A DNA stretch of 64,000 nucleotides from Comamonas serinivorans (lineage in GTDB: Bacteria; Pseudomonadota; Gammaproteobacteria; Burkholderiales; Burkholderiaceae_C), in the NCBI RefSeq assembly GCF_002158865.1, contig NZ_CP021455.1:1488001-1552000 (forward strand), read 5' to 3'. Both the position numbers and the translations under genes were made by a program. This document shows positions 17,118 through 24,821 of the stretch, piece after piece. Position 1 is the stretch's first letter. Each line of letters starts with the position of its first letter. Under the pieces are notes generated by a model that saw nothing but the letters and a program-made list of their open reading frames with translations, had not been told where the DNA came from and did not search any database.

Positions 17118-17189
17118 TCAGCCTTTCGTCAGCCGCCCGAAGGCGATCGAGGCCGGGAACCGCACGAAGCGGCGGGGCGTGGTGGCCAT
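17118..17189 (-). CDS. Putative 23-residue micro-ORF between cpaE and cpaF
   Basis: A 24-codon frame fills the gap exactly. It starts with ATG one base after the cpaE TGA and stops with TGA one base before the cpaF ATG, giving TGA-C-ATG at both joints. The peptide is basic (MATTPRRFVRFPASIAF...). An AGGA lies upstream at usable distance. It may be a real peptide or a translational relay linking cpaE to cpaF; no homology is recognised. Confidence 0.35.
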   Translation of the reverse strand: MATTPRRFVRFPASIAFGRLTKG

Positions 17190-17190
17190 G

Positions 17191-18546
17191 TCAGGTCCTG
17201 CGGATGCGTTGGAACAGTTGGGTCAGCGGGCCGGCCGGGGTCCGGTGCGGTGGCGCGTCCGGGTGGTGGCCGTGCACCAACAGGGCCACCAGCTTCTCGA
17301 TGGCCTGCACGTAGGGGTCGCCCTTTTGTTTGGGGGCGAGCAGCTTGCCGTGGTTGACGGCGTCGGCCAGCTCGCGCCGGCGCTCGGGCAGGGTGGCCAG
17401 CAGCGGCAGTTGCAGCCGGCTGGCGATCTGCTGCGCGTCCAGCGCCAGGCGGCTGTCGTGGCGGTTGACGATGAGGCGCAACCGGTCGCGCGGGATCTGC
17501 AGCGCTTCCAGCTGACTCAGCAGCGCCATGGTCCACACCACGCTGACCACGTTCTGGTCGCACACGACCCAGATCTCGCTCGCATCGGGCAGCAGGTCGG
17601 CCAGCAGCGGCGCGGGCGTGTGCGCGCCCAGGTCCAGCACGATGTGCTTGAAATACTGGCCCAGGCGGGCCATCAAGGCCCGCACCTCGCCAGGCGGCAG
17701 GGTCGGCACCTGACGTGGCTGCGGCAGCAGCCGCAACCCGCTGTCGTGCCGCGCCAGCGCCGTTTGCGCCATGCGGCGATCCAGGCGGCGCTGCTGGGCC
17801 ACCGCATCGGTGAAGCTGAACTCCCCCGGGGTGTTCAGGTAGATCGCGCAGTCGCCCCCTGAGCCGCCCGAGCCGCCCAGCTCGACCAGCAGGCCGGCCA
17901 GCACATCGTCGCCCGCCGGGCCCGCCAGCGCCTGCTGCAGGTACCAGGCCAGGTGGGCCGCGAGCACGCTGCACCCCAGACCGGCACGCGCGGACAGGAT
18001 GGCCAGCTGCGGGGCCGGGCTGTGGTGCGGCTCGGCCTCGGTGTGCTGCGGCCGGCTCAGCAGGCCCTGCACGATCTGTTGGCTGGTGGCGATGGCTTCG
18101 TCGATGTCGAGGAAATCGTGGACGCCCGCGCGCAGCGCCGCCAGCATGCACTGCGGGTGCTGGGCGCGGCTCACGGCCACGCGCACGACCTCGGGGTACT
18201 GCGCCTGCAGTTGCGTCGCCAGCGCCACGGCGGTGTCCAGCGTGTGCAGGTCGAACTCGATGAGGATGGCCTGCGGCTGCAGCAAGCGCACCTGCTCGGC
18301 CACGTCTTCCGCCCGTGCGGCGTGCGGCAGCTGGCCGTCGAGCACGCGCTGTGCCCAGGCGAGCAGCAGGGCATCGGAGGAGACGCCGGTCAGGGCCAGC
18401 AGCAGCCGCGCCTTGGCGGGCGAGGCGCCACCCGTTTGCGGGGCGGCGTGGTGCACGGCCGCGGCGTCGGAGGCGCGCACCGCCAGCAGCTCTTCGAGGG
18501 AAGGCGCGGCGGCGTCGCTCGGGGCGTGAGAGGACTCAGGATGCAT
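17191..18546 (-). CDS. cpaE: CpaE/TadZ localisation ATPase, degenerate P-loop
   Basis: A 451-residue MinD/ParA-superfamily protein with an N-terminal atypical receiver-like domain (residues about 45-165) and a C-terminal MinD-like domain. TadZ places the Tad machinery in the cell. Where a MinD Walker A would be (GKGGVGKST) the sequence is SARAGLGCS at about 185-193, so both signature lysines are gone. Walker B-like HIVLDLGAH and VNRHD remain. Loss of the canonical P-loop is known in some TadZ proteins. The C terminus is rich in His and Pro. It lies just downstream of cpaC. Confidence 0.88.
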   Translation of the reverse strand: MHPESSHAPSDAAAPSLEELLAVRASDAAAVHHAAPQTGGASPAKARLLLALTGVSSDALLLAWAQRVLDGQLPHAARAEDVAEQVRLLQPQAILIEFDLHTLDTAVALATQLQAQYPEVVRVAVSRAQHPQCMLAALRAGVHDFLDIDEAIATSQQIVQGLLSRPQHTEAEPHHSPAPQLAILSARAGLGCSVLAAHLAWYLQQALAGPAGDDVLAGLLVELGGSGGSGGDCAIYLNTPGEFSFTDAVAQQRRLDRRMAQTALARHDSGLRLLPQPRQVPTLPPGEVRALMARLGQYFKHIVLDLGAHTPAPLLADLLPDASEIWVVCDQNVVSVVWTMALLSQLEALQIPRDRLRLIVNRHDSRLALDAQQIASRLQLPLLATLPERRRELADAVNHGKLLAPKQKGDPYVQAIEKLVALLVHGHHPDAPPHRTPAGPLTQLFQRIRRT

Positions 18547-18558
18547 GGTGGTGGCCCC

Positions 18559-19929
18559 TCAGTACGAAAACCCGGGCAGGGCCGAATTCATGTAGGTCGC
18601 CCCCAGCGAATAGGGCCACCACACGCCGCCGGCGTTGCGGTGTTCCTGTCGCTCGCCGGGCAGCACGGCCTGCAGGTCGGTGCCGGCCGGCAGCGGCTGC
18701 ACCAGGCGCGGGGTGACGATGATCACCAGCTCGGTCTCGTCCTGCGAGTACTCCAGGTTCTTGAAGAAGGTGCCCAGGATGGGCAGGTCGCCCAGCAGCG
18801 GCACCTTCTTGACGTTGGACATGGTGCTGCGGCTCACGAGGCCGCCGATGATGAAGCTCTCGCCATCGGCCAGCTCGACCAGGGTATCGGCACGACGTGT
18901 GCGCAGCGCCGGAACAGAGATGTTGTTGATCGTCACACCCTGTGTGTAGTCCAGGTCGCTGGCTTCCGGCGCCACCTTCAGCGCGATGCGCTCGTTCGAG
19001 AGGATGGTGGGGGTCAGCTGCAGCTTGACGCCGAATTCCTTGTACTGGATGGAAATGTTGTTGCTGGCCCCGCTGGGCACGGGAATGGGGATTTCTCCGC
19101 CGGCCAGGAAACTGGCGCTTTGACCGGTGTGCGCCACCAGCGTGGGTTTTGCGAGCACCCGCGCCAGGCCATTGCCCTCTAGGAAACCCAGTTGCGCGGT
19201 GATGCCCTGACCGCTGAACGCACGGCCAAAGCCCAACACCAGGTTCATCGCGCTGACGATGGCCGACGTCCCGCTGTCGGCACTGCCACCGCTGCCGCCA
19301 CTGTTGTTGCCTGCTGAACTGCCGCTGCCGTTGCTGCCCGGTGTGTAGACGCCGAATTGAAACCCGTGGTCGTTGGGCCCACCGCTGTTGAGCTGAACAC
19401 CGGAGCGGCGCAGCGCCGACTTCTTGAACTCCACCACCTGCACGTCGACCTGCACGGTGTTGCTCGTGACCTGGACCTGCGAGCGGTCGTCCACCACCGC
19501 GTCCTTGGGCAGCGACAAACGGGCTTCGCGCAGGGCCTGGGCATGCTCGGGCACCGAGGCCAGCCGCCGCGCCAGCACCAGGTGGGGGCCGCGCACGGTC
19601 ACCTGCCAGTGCCGCGGCGCACCGCCCGATGCGGGCCACACGGCCAGCGTGGTCTGGCCGGCGGCTTTGGGCGTGAGCAGCAGCTCGGCCGCCTGCGTGG
19701 CCTTGCCGGCCGACAGGTCGCGCAACACCTTCACGTCGAGCACGGCCGGATCGCCCACCGCGATGCGGGCCACGGCGGTGCCGGGCTGCAGCAGGTGCTG
19801 TTGGCCGGCCGAGAGCTCCAGCGCCTGAGCGAGGTGGGCGACCGGGCTGGCCTGCGTCTGGGCCGAGGCGGGCAGGGCACAGGCGAGCAGAGACAGCAAG
19901 GCGATCTGCGCGAGTGGCGGTGTTCTCAT
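18559..19929 (-). CDS. cpaC: CpaC/RcpA outer-membrane secretin of the Tad pilus
   Basis: A 456-residue secretin. A signal peptide ends ALPASAQ. The pilus-secretin N domain has the VGDPAVLDVKVL-type pattern, a BON-like central part follows, then the secretin core (GEIPIPVPSG, FKEFGVKL-like strand, VPLLGDLPILGTFFK). It forms the outer-membrane gate for the Flp pilus. GAGGGA lies upstream of the ATG. A Ser/Gly-rich loop sits in the middle (about 19270-19340). The 128-bp gap to cpaB holds one 48-nt palindromic repeat, unusual inside an operon. Confidence 0.93.
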   Translation of the reverse strand: MRTPPLAQIALLSLLACALPASAQTQASPVAHLAQALELSAGQQHLLQPGTAVARIAVGDPAVLDVKVLRDLSAGKATQAAELLLTPKAAGQTTLAVWPASGGAPRHWQVTVRGPHLVLARRLASVPEHAQALREARLSLPKDAVVDDRSQVQVTSNTVQVDVQVVEFKKSALRRSGVQLNSGGPNDHGFQFGVYTPGSNGSGSSAGNNSGGSGGSADSGTSAIVSAMNLVLGFGRAFSGQGITAQLGFLEGNGLARVLAKPTLVAHTGQSASFLAGGEIPIPVPSGASNNISIQYKEFGVKLQLTPTILSNERIALKVAPEASDLDYTQGVTINNISVPALRTRRADTLVELADGESFIIGGLVSRSTMSNVKKVPLLGDLPILGTFFKNLEYSQDETELVIIVTPRLVQPLPAGTDLQAVLPGERQEHRNAGGVWWPYSLGATYMNSALPGFSY

Positions 19930-19975
19930 GGTCGATTCCCTCTGTAAAGCGTCTCCCTGTTCTTATTCTGATGGG

Positions 19976-20023
19976 AGTATGCTTGTATTGCCGTTTTTAT
20001 ATCAACGGGAATGTACGCATACT
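19976..20023. repeat. 48-nt palindromic repeat, copy 2
   Basis: AGTATGC...GCATACT ends, inner stem CCGTT/AACGG around an 8-nt loop. It lies 34 bp downstream of the cpaB stop and upstream of cpaC, that is, within the Tad operon. Confidence 0.9.
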
Positions 20024-20057
20024 CTCATTGAAATGCAGGGGGTTCGAACGTTGTCGG

Positions 20058-21077
20058 TCAGTAGCTCACGGTCTGCACAGTGGCGCCCTGGTGCACCTCG
20101 ACCGAGCGCAGGCGCGGTGCTTGCGGGGCGGCGGGCAGGGGCATGGGGGCCACGGCCGGCGGGCGGCGGGCGTTCCGGGCGTCGGCGCCGGTGGCCAGGT
20201 CCTTGAACCGCAGGCCGGCGTAGGCGCGGTCGGCGCCCTGCAGCTGCTCGCCCTTGCCCAGCTTGCCGGACACGGGTTGCAGCGCGGTGGGCAGGGCGGC
20301 GAACAGGCTGGGGTCGGGCACGGCGGTGTCGTCGGGGTGGCGCAGGGCCAGCGTCAGCTGGCCGTACTTCTCGGCCAGGGTCAGGCGCTCCACGTCTTCC
20401 AGCGGCACGGCCAGCACGGCCGTGTTGGCCACCGCGTTGCCCTGGCCCGAGCCGCCGGACTTGCGGGCGGTGGCCACACCGCCCTTGCCGGCCTCGGCCT
20501 CTTGTTGCGCCTTGCGTTGTTGCTCCGCCGTGGGGGGCGGGTTTTCGACACTGGCCTGGCCGTAGGCCAGTACGCGGCTGCGGGCCAGCAGCAGCCGCGT
20601 CTGGGTGTCGACCTGGGTGTGCTCGTTCTGGTTGTCCAGGGTGAAGAACACGTCCACGAAGTCGCCGGGGCGCACGTGGTGGCCCGCCGCCATGGGTTCC
20701 TTCACGGCGATGGACACGGCCCGCTGGCCGGCGTCGATCTGCAGGGCCAGGCCGTGGATGAGGTGCTGCTCGAACACCGGCGCGTCGGCCGCCAGCGCCA
20801 CCACGGTGGTGCGGTCCAGCAAGGCCTCGGGGCGTTCGAAGCTGCCGGCGATGGTGGCGGGCATGGCGGTCACCTTCAGGTCCTCGGCCACCAGGCGCTG
20901 ACCCGCGGCAATCGGCCGGGCGGCCACGACCACGGGGTGCTGGGCGACGGGCTGCTGCGCGGTGGGCGCCGGTTGCGCCACCGGGCGCGCGGGCTGCCGG
21001 CCCAACATCCAGGCCCCCACGCCCAGCGCCAGGGCCAGCACCAGCAGCAAGATGGCAAACAACTTGGTGAGGTTCAT
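20058..21077 (-). CDS. cpaB: CpaB/RcpC Flp pilus assembly protein
   Basis: A 339-residue protein with an N-terminal membrane anchor (LFAILLLVLALALGVGAWML) and a SAF domain (VVVAARPIAAGQRLVAEDL). The CpaB core includes the RAVSIAV and RPGDFVDVFFT motifs seen in RcpC/CpaB proteins. It acts in the periplasm with the secretin. A disordered Lys/Gln/Gly segment sits near residues 195-225. The ATG at 21077 has GGAG upstream; a longer frame to 21104 lacks support. The C terminus is Pro/Ala-rich. Confidence 0.9.
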   Translation of the reverse strand: MNLTKLFAILLLVLALALGVGAWMLGRQPARPVAQPAPTAQQPVAQHPVVVAARPIAAGQRLVAEDLKVTAMPATIAGSFERPEALLDRTTVVALAADAPVFEQHLIHGLALQIDAGQRAVSIAVKEPMAAGHHVRPGDFVDVFFTLDNQNEHTQVDTQTRLLLARSRVLAYGQASVENPPPTAEQQRKAQQEAEAGKGGVATARKSGGSGQGNAVANTAVLAVPLEDVERLTLAEKYGQLTLALRHPDDTAVPDPSLFAALPTALQPVSGKLGKGEQLQGADRAYAGLRFKDLATGADARNARRPPAVAPMPLPAAPQAPRLRSVEVHQGATVQTVSY

Positions 21078-21189
21078 GGCTGAAGGCTCCGGTGAAGGTG
21101 GCAAGAGAGAGAGTAGATGGGGGTACAGAGGCTTTGCGATGACCGCGTCTTGCAGTCAGGGCGAAACTCCCGCCGTGTGGTGACGTGCT

Positions 21190-21687
21190 TCATGCCGTTG
21201 TGGCCCAGTGAGGCCCTGCGCGCAGCAGCACCCAGATGGCAGTGATGGCCATGTAGCCGGCGTAGGGCACGCTGCGCGAGATGCCCTGAGGGTTCAGCGT
21301 GAGCTGCAGGCTGCCCACCAGCCATTTGCGTCGCGCCAGCACGACCAAGCCGTGCAGGCCGGCCAGCAGGCTGCCGCCCAGCCAGATGACCAGCAGGTCG
21401 GGCGAGAGCCCGAACCACAGGCCGACCACCGCGGCGAATTTGACGTCCCCCGCTCCCATCCAGCGCATGGCGTAGAACGGCAGCAGCGCGGCAAACGCCA
21501 CCGCCATGCCGGCCAGCCCGTTCCAGGCCGAAACCTGCAGGGGCTGTACGCCACCGAACAGTGCCGCCAGGCCCAGGGCCAGGCCCAGCAGCACCATCCA
21601 GTTCTTCACCTTGCGGCCGCGCAGGTCCATGACGGCGATGGCGGTGAGCCATAGCGTCAATGCCAGCATGGGAGCGACTGCGAACAT
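21190..21687 (-). CDS. cpaA: CpaA/TadV prepilin peptidase
   Basis: A 165-residue type IV prepilin peptidase (A24 family, short TadV type without the N-methylase domain). The catalytic aspartates are visible in AVMDLRGRKVKN and GAGDVKF, and there are several transmembrane helices. It should cleave the Flp prepilin and the TadE/F pseudopilins of this locus. It starts 3 nt after the flp stop codon. Confidence 0.93.
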   Translation of the reverse strand: MFAVAPMLALTLWLTAIAVMDLRGRKVKNWMVLLGLALGLAALFGGVQPLQVSAWNGLAGMAVAFAALLPFYAMRWMGAGDVKFAAVVGLWFGLSPDLLVIWLGGSLLAGLHGLVVLARRKWLVGSLQLTLNPQGISRSVPYAGYMAITAIWVLLRAGPHWATTA

Positions 21688-21690
21688 GGC

Positions 21691-21870
21691 TTAGGCAGGA
21701 ACAGCGCCTGTCAGCTGCTCGTCGATGTACTCGAACACGGCCTTCAACTTGTCGCCGATGTCGCCAACTGCCACGATGATCGCCACCGCAATCAGCCCCG
21801 CAATCAGCCCATATTCAATGGCCGTTGCGCCTTCTTCGTCCTTCAGGAAGTTCGTGATGAACTTGGTCAT
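21691..21870 (-). CDS. flp: Flp-type IVb major pilin
   Basis: A 59-residue prepilin, shorter than most gene-calling limits. It starts MTKFITNFLKDEEGATAIEY: a basic leader, cleavage Gly, then the Flp-specific Glu-Tyr pair inside the hydrophobic helix (AIEYGLIAGLIAVAII), and a short hydrophilic tail ending TGAVPA. It is the main subunit of the Tad pilus and the first gene of the locus. Only one flp copy is present. Its promoter must lie in the 75 bp up to the tolC-like stop, a gap that contains a 9-bp hairpin. Confidence 0.95.
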   Translation of the reverse strand: MTKFITNFLKDEEGATAIEYGLIAGLIAVAIIVAVGDIGDKLKAVFEYIDEQLTGAVPA

Positions 21871-21903
21871 GTCAGTCTCCAGTCAAACAGCCCAGGGAGG
21901 AAA

Positions 21904-21936
21904 CAGCGGTGGTCACGGGCCAGTTGCCCACCGCTG
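21904..21936. terminator. Hairpin between the T1SS operon and flp
   Basis: A perfect 9-bp inverted repeat, CAGCGGTGG and CCACCGCTG, separated by 15 nt, lies just downstream of the tolC-like stop and upstream of flp. There is no T-run, so it is either a factor-assisted terminator for the secretion operon or an operator for the pilus genes. Confidence 0.4.
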
Positions 21937-21945
21937 GGAAAACGT

Positions 21946-23484
21946 CTACCAGCGCGCTCGTCCCGACGGCCCGCTGGCCACCGCGGGCAGGGTCATCCCC
22001 GGCCAGGAGAGGCCTTGCGGGTCCAGGCGGGTGGCCAGCTTGAGCTGCACCGGCGCCAGGGCCAGGTCGACCGAGGCGGCGGGTGGCTGGTCTGGCCGGG
22101 CCTGGGCCTGGGCGCTTTGGGTCGCGGGGGCGAACAGCTGATCCAGCCAGTGCGCGGGCAGGTCGCGCGGCAGCAACTGGCCGGTGGTGCGGGCCAGGCG
22201 CAGGGCGTTGATGTGCTGGTCGTAGATGGCGTCGGCCTCGTCGAGCATCAGGCGCTGCATGTCGAGCTGGGCGTCGAGCACTTGCGACAGGCTGCCGCGC
22301 CCCATTTCGAGCAGTCGGCGGTAGCCCTCGAAGGCGCCGCGGGCCTCGCGCACGGCCTCGTGCAGCTGGGTTTCGCGCTCGCGTCCGGCCTGCCAGCGGC
22401 CCCAGGCGGCGGTGACGGTTTCGTGCACGGCGCGGCGCACGGTCTCCTGCTGGGCGAGCTGCGATTGCAGCTCGTTGGTGGCCTTGAGGATGCGGTCGCG
22501 CAGCTCGAAGCCGTTGCCGAAGTTCCAGTTCAGCTCGACGCCGTAGCGCGTGCCTTCGGTGTAGAGCACACCCTTGGGGTCGCGGGCGTGCGAGACCACG
22601 GCGGCCACAGTGGGCCAGCGTTCGGCCTTGGCGCGCTCGACCTCGGCCTGCGCGCGTTCGATCTGGTGATTGGCTTCCTGCAGCTCGCTGCTTTGCGCTT
22701 CGGCGGCTTGCCGCGCGGCCTCTTCGCTGGCGGGCAGCCAGTGCACGGGCAACTGGGGCTGGGGCAGGCCCTGCTTGCCCGGGTGGTAGTTGAAGTAGCG
22801 CACGAAGCGCGCCTGCGCATCGGTGCGCTGGGCTTCGAGGGCGTGCTGCTGCGACAGGGCGCTGGATCGCCGGGAGGCGGCCTGGCGCAGGTCGTTGCGG
22901 CCCACGGCCCCCAGTTCGGCGCGGCGTTCCTCGACGCGCGCGAGCTGGCCGATGATGGCCGCCGACTCGGCGGCGATGCGGGTTTTGCGGTCAAAGCGGT
23001 GCAGCTCGAAGAGCGCGGTCAGGGCTTCGAGCAGCACGTTCTGGCGCGTGCTGTACAGCACGCTGGTCTGGGCCGATTCCTGCGATTCGGCCGAGCGGAT
23101 GCCGGCGTTGATGGCGCCGCCATCGAGCAGCTTCATGCGCACTTCGGCGTTGATGCTGTTGTAGGACTCGCGCCGGGCGCCTTGCCCAACCTGGGCGCTG
23201 CCGCTGGACGTGCCGATTTTGAGGCTGGGCCAGCGGGCCCCCTTGGCGGTGTCGAGGTCGTGGCCCGCTGACTCCAGCGCGGCGCGGGCGCGCAGCACGT
23301 CGGGGTGCTCGCCCAGCATGGCGTGCAGCGCCTGCAGCAGTTGCTGTTGCGCGCTGCTGCTGGCAAGCGAGCCTGGGGTGAGCTGCGGGGCCAGTTGCAG
23401 GTCTGCGGACTGGCCATGGGTGGCAGTGGGCAGGGCGAGCGCGGTGGCGCAGACCAGGGTGGGAAGCAGGCGTGCGGTCTGCAT
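21946..23484 (-). CDS. TolC-family outer-membrane channel of a type I secretion system
   Basis: A 512-residue protein with a signal peptide ending ATHGQS and the two-repeat TolC coiled-coil layout (LESAGHDLDTAKGARWPSLKI opens the first repeat; LQEANHQIERAQAEVERAKAERWP the second). It lies 2 nt after the HlyD gene, whose TGA almost touches the ATG at 23484, and is the last gene of the T1SS cluster. It would form the outer-membrane exit for the giant surface protein encoded upstream. The C-terminal 60 residues extend beyond the usual TolC end with an Ala/Gln/Pro-rich tail. Confidence 0.88.
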   Translation of the reverse strand: MQTARLLPTLVCATALALPTATHGQSADLQLAPQLTPGSLASSSAQQQLLQALHAMLGEHPDVLRARAALESAGHDLDTAKGARWPSLKIGTSSGSAQVGQGARRESYNSINAEVRMKLLDGGAINAGIRSAESQESAQTSVLYSTRQNVLLEALTALFELHRFDRKTRIAAESAAIIGQLARVEERRAELGAVGRNDLRQAASRRSSALSQQHALEAQRTDAQARFVRYFNYHPGKQGLPQPQLPVHWLPASEEAARQAAEAQSSELQEANHQIERAQAEVERAKAERWPTVAAVVSHARDPKGVLYTEGTRYGVELNWNFGNGFELRDRILKATNELQSQLAQQETVRRAVHETVTAAWGRWQAGRERETQLHEAVREARGAFEGYRRLLEMGRGSLSQVLDAQLDMQRLMLDEADAIYDQHINALRLARTTGQLLPRDLPAHWLDQLFAPATQSAQAQARPDQPPAASVDLALAPVQLKLATRLDPQGLSWPGMTLPAVASGPSGRARW

Positions 23485-23486
23485 CG

Positions 23487-24821
23487 TCAGGGCTCCCGGA
23501 AGGCTTCGCTCTGCACATGCAGCACGGGGCGCAGCAGGTACCAGATGAAGGGCTCGTGCCCGAGCAGCAGGTCGAGGTCGGCCTGCATGCCGGTGGTGAT
23601 GCGGTTGTCGCTGCGGCCGACCCAGGGCTGGTCCAGGCTGGCCTGGATGCGGAAGTACGAGGGTGCGTTGGGCTGGTTGGGGTCGTGGTCGGCATCGGCC
23701 GCCACCAGCGTCACCTTGCCGGGCACGAAGCCGTAGCGCAGGTAGTCGTAGGCGCTGATCTTGGCCTTGGTGGCCTGGCCCGCATGGACATAGCCGCGGT
23801 CGGACGGGTTCAGCCTGGCCTCGATGATGACCTCGTCCTTGTCGGGCACGATCTCCAGGATGGCTTCGCCGGGTTTGATGACCCAGCCGGCACCGCCGCT
23901 GCGCAGCCCTTTGACGATGCCATCGGTGGGAGCCAGCACCGCCGTGCGGGTGCGCTGGCTCTGCGCCCGGGTGAGGTCTTCGGCAATGCTGGCGAGGTCG
24001 CGTTCGGTCTGTGCCAGCTCTTCGGAGGCGCGGCGACGGAACGCCCCTTGCGTTTCCAGCAGCTTGGCCTCGGCCTGTTCGATCTTGGCGCGGTTGCTGA
24101 CCAGGGTCTGCCGCGCGGCGGCCAGGTCGGTGCGCACGGCTTCGAGGGCGCGTTGCTTGTCGATGACTTCCAGCTGGCCGATGAGCTGCTCCTTGGCCAG
24201 CTGGTTGGCGATGTCGGCTTCCTGCTGGTGCAGGCGCAGGCTGGTCTCCAGCCCCGCGATGCGAGCCTGCACCTGCGCCACATCGCCCCGGGCCTGCAGC
24301 AGCAGGGCCTGGGCAGAGGCGATGGTGCCCTGGTACTCCAGCGTGCGCGCGGTGAAGGCGCCGAGCTCGGCCTGCACGATCTTGGCTTCGAGGTCGGCCG
24401 GGAAGTCGCGCGCCTGGAGCGTGCGCCCCTCGCTCTCGGCCGCCAGCCGTGTCTTCACGGCCTGCGCGGTGGCACGCCGGGCTGTGAGCTGTTCCAGGTT
24501 CAGGCTGGTGCCGCCGAGGTCGATGTCGAGCAGCGCTTGGCCCCGCGTGACGGCTTGCCCCTCTTTGACCCGCACGGCGGTGACGATGCCGCCTTCCAGG
24601 TGCTGCACGGTTTGAACCCGGTCGGACGGGATGACCTGGCCGCTGGCGACGACGACGTTCTCGACCGGGTAGAACAGGCTGAGCAGCACCAGCGTGGCGA
24701 CTACGCCGGTGAGCACCTTGCGCCGGCGCGAGGTGGCGGCCACCTGGGCGGGCGGCAGGGCGTCGTTCAGCTTGTCGCCGTAGGCGTCGCGCAGGACTTG
24801 AGGCAGGTCGCGCTGGGTCAT
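23487..24821 (-). CDS. HlyD-family periplasmic adaptor of a type I secretion system
   Basis: A 444-residue membrane-fusion protein with a cytoplasmic N terminus, one transmembrane helix (KVLTGVVATLVLLSLFY), the lipoyl half QHLEGGIVTAVRVKEGQ, a long alpha-helical coiled coil rich in Gln/Ala/Glu, then the second lipoyl half (RTAVLAPTDGIVKGL) and a beta-barrel ending GMQADLDLLLGHEPF, the usual HlyD/LapC end. It overlaps the ABC transporter stop (ATGA), so the two are translationally coupled. Confidence 0.92.
   Translation of the reverse strand: MTQRDLPQVLRDAYGDKLNDALPPAQVAATSRRRKVLTGVVATLVLLSLFYPVENVVVASGQVIPSDRVQTVQHLEGGIVTAVRVKEGQAVTRGQALLDIDLGGTSLNLEQLTARRATAQAVKTRLAAESEGRTLQARDFPADLEAKIVQAELGAFTARTLEYQGTIASAQALLLQARGDVAQVQARIAGLETSLRLHQQEADIANQLAKEQLIGQLEVIDKQRALEAVRTDLAAARQTLVSNRAKIEQAEAKLLETQGAFRRRASEELAQTERDLASIAEDLTRAQSQRTRTAVLAPTDGIVKGLRSGGAGWVIKPGEAILEIVPDKDEVIIEARLNPSDRGYVHAGQATKAKISAYDYLRYGFVPGKVTLVAADADHDPNQPNAPSYFRIQASLDQPWVGRSDNRITTGMQADLDLLLGHEPFIWYLLRPVLHVQSEAFREP

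Noticed and set aside
21871..21945. Possible sigma-54 promoter (GG-N10-GC) upstream of flp
   Set aside because: Only the GG and GC dinucleotides match; the rest of the TGGCAC-N5-TTGC consensus is absent.
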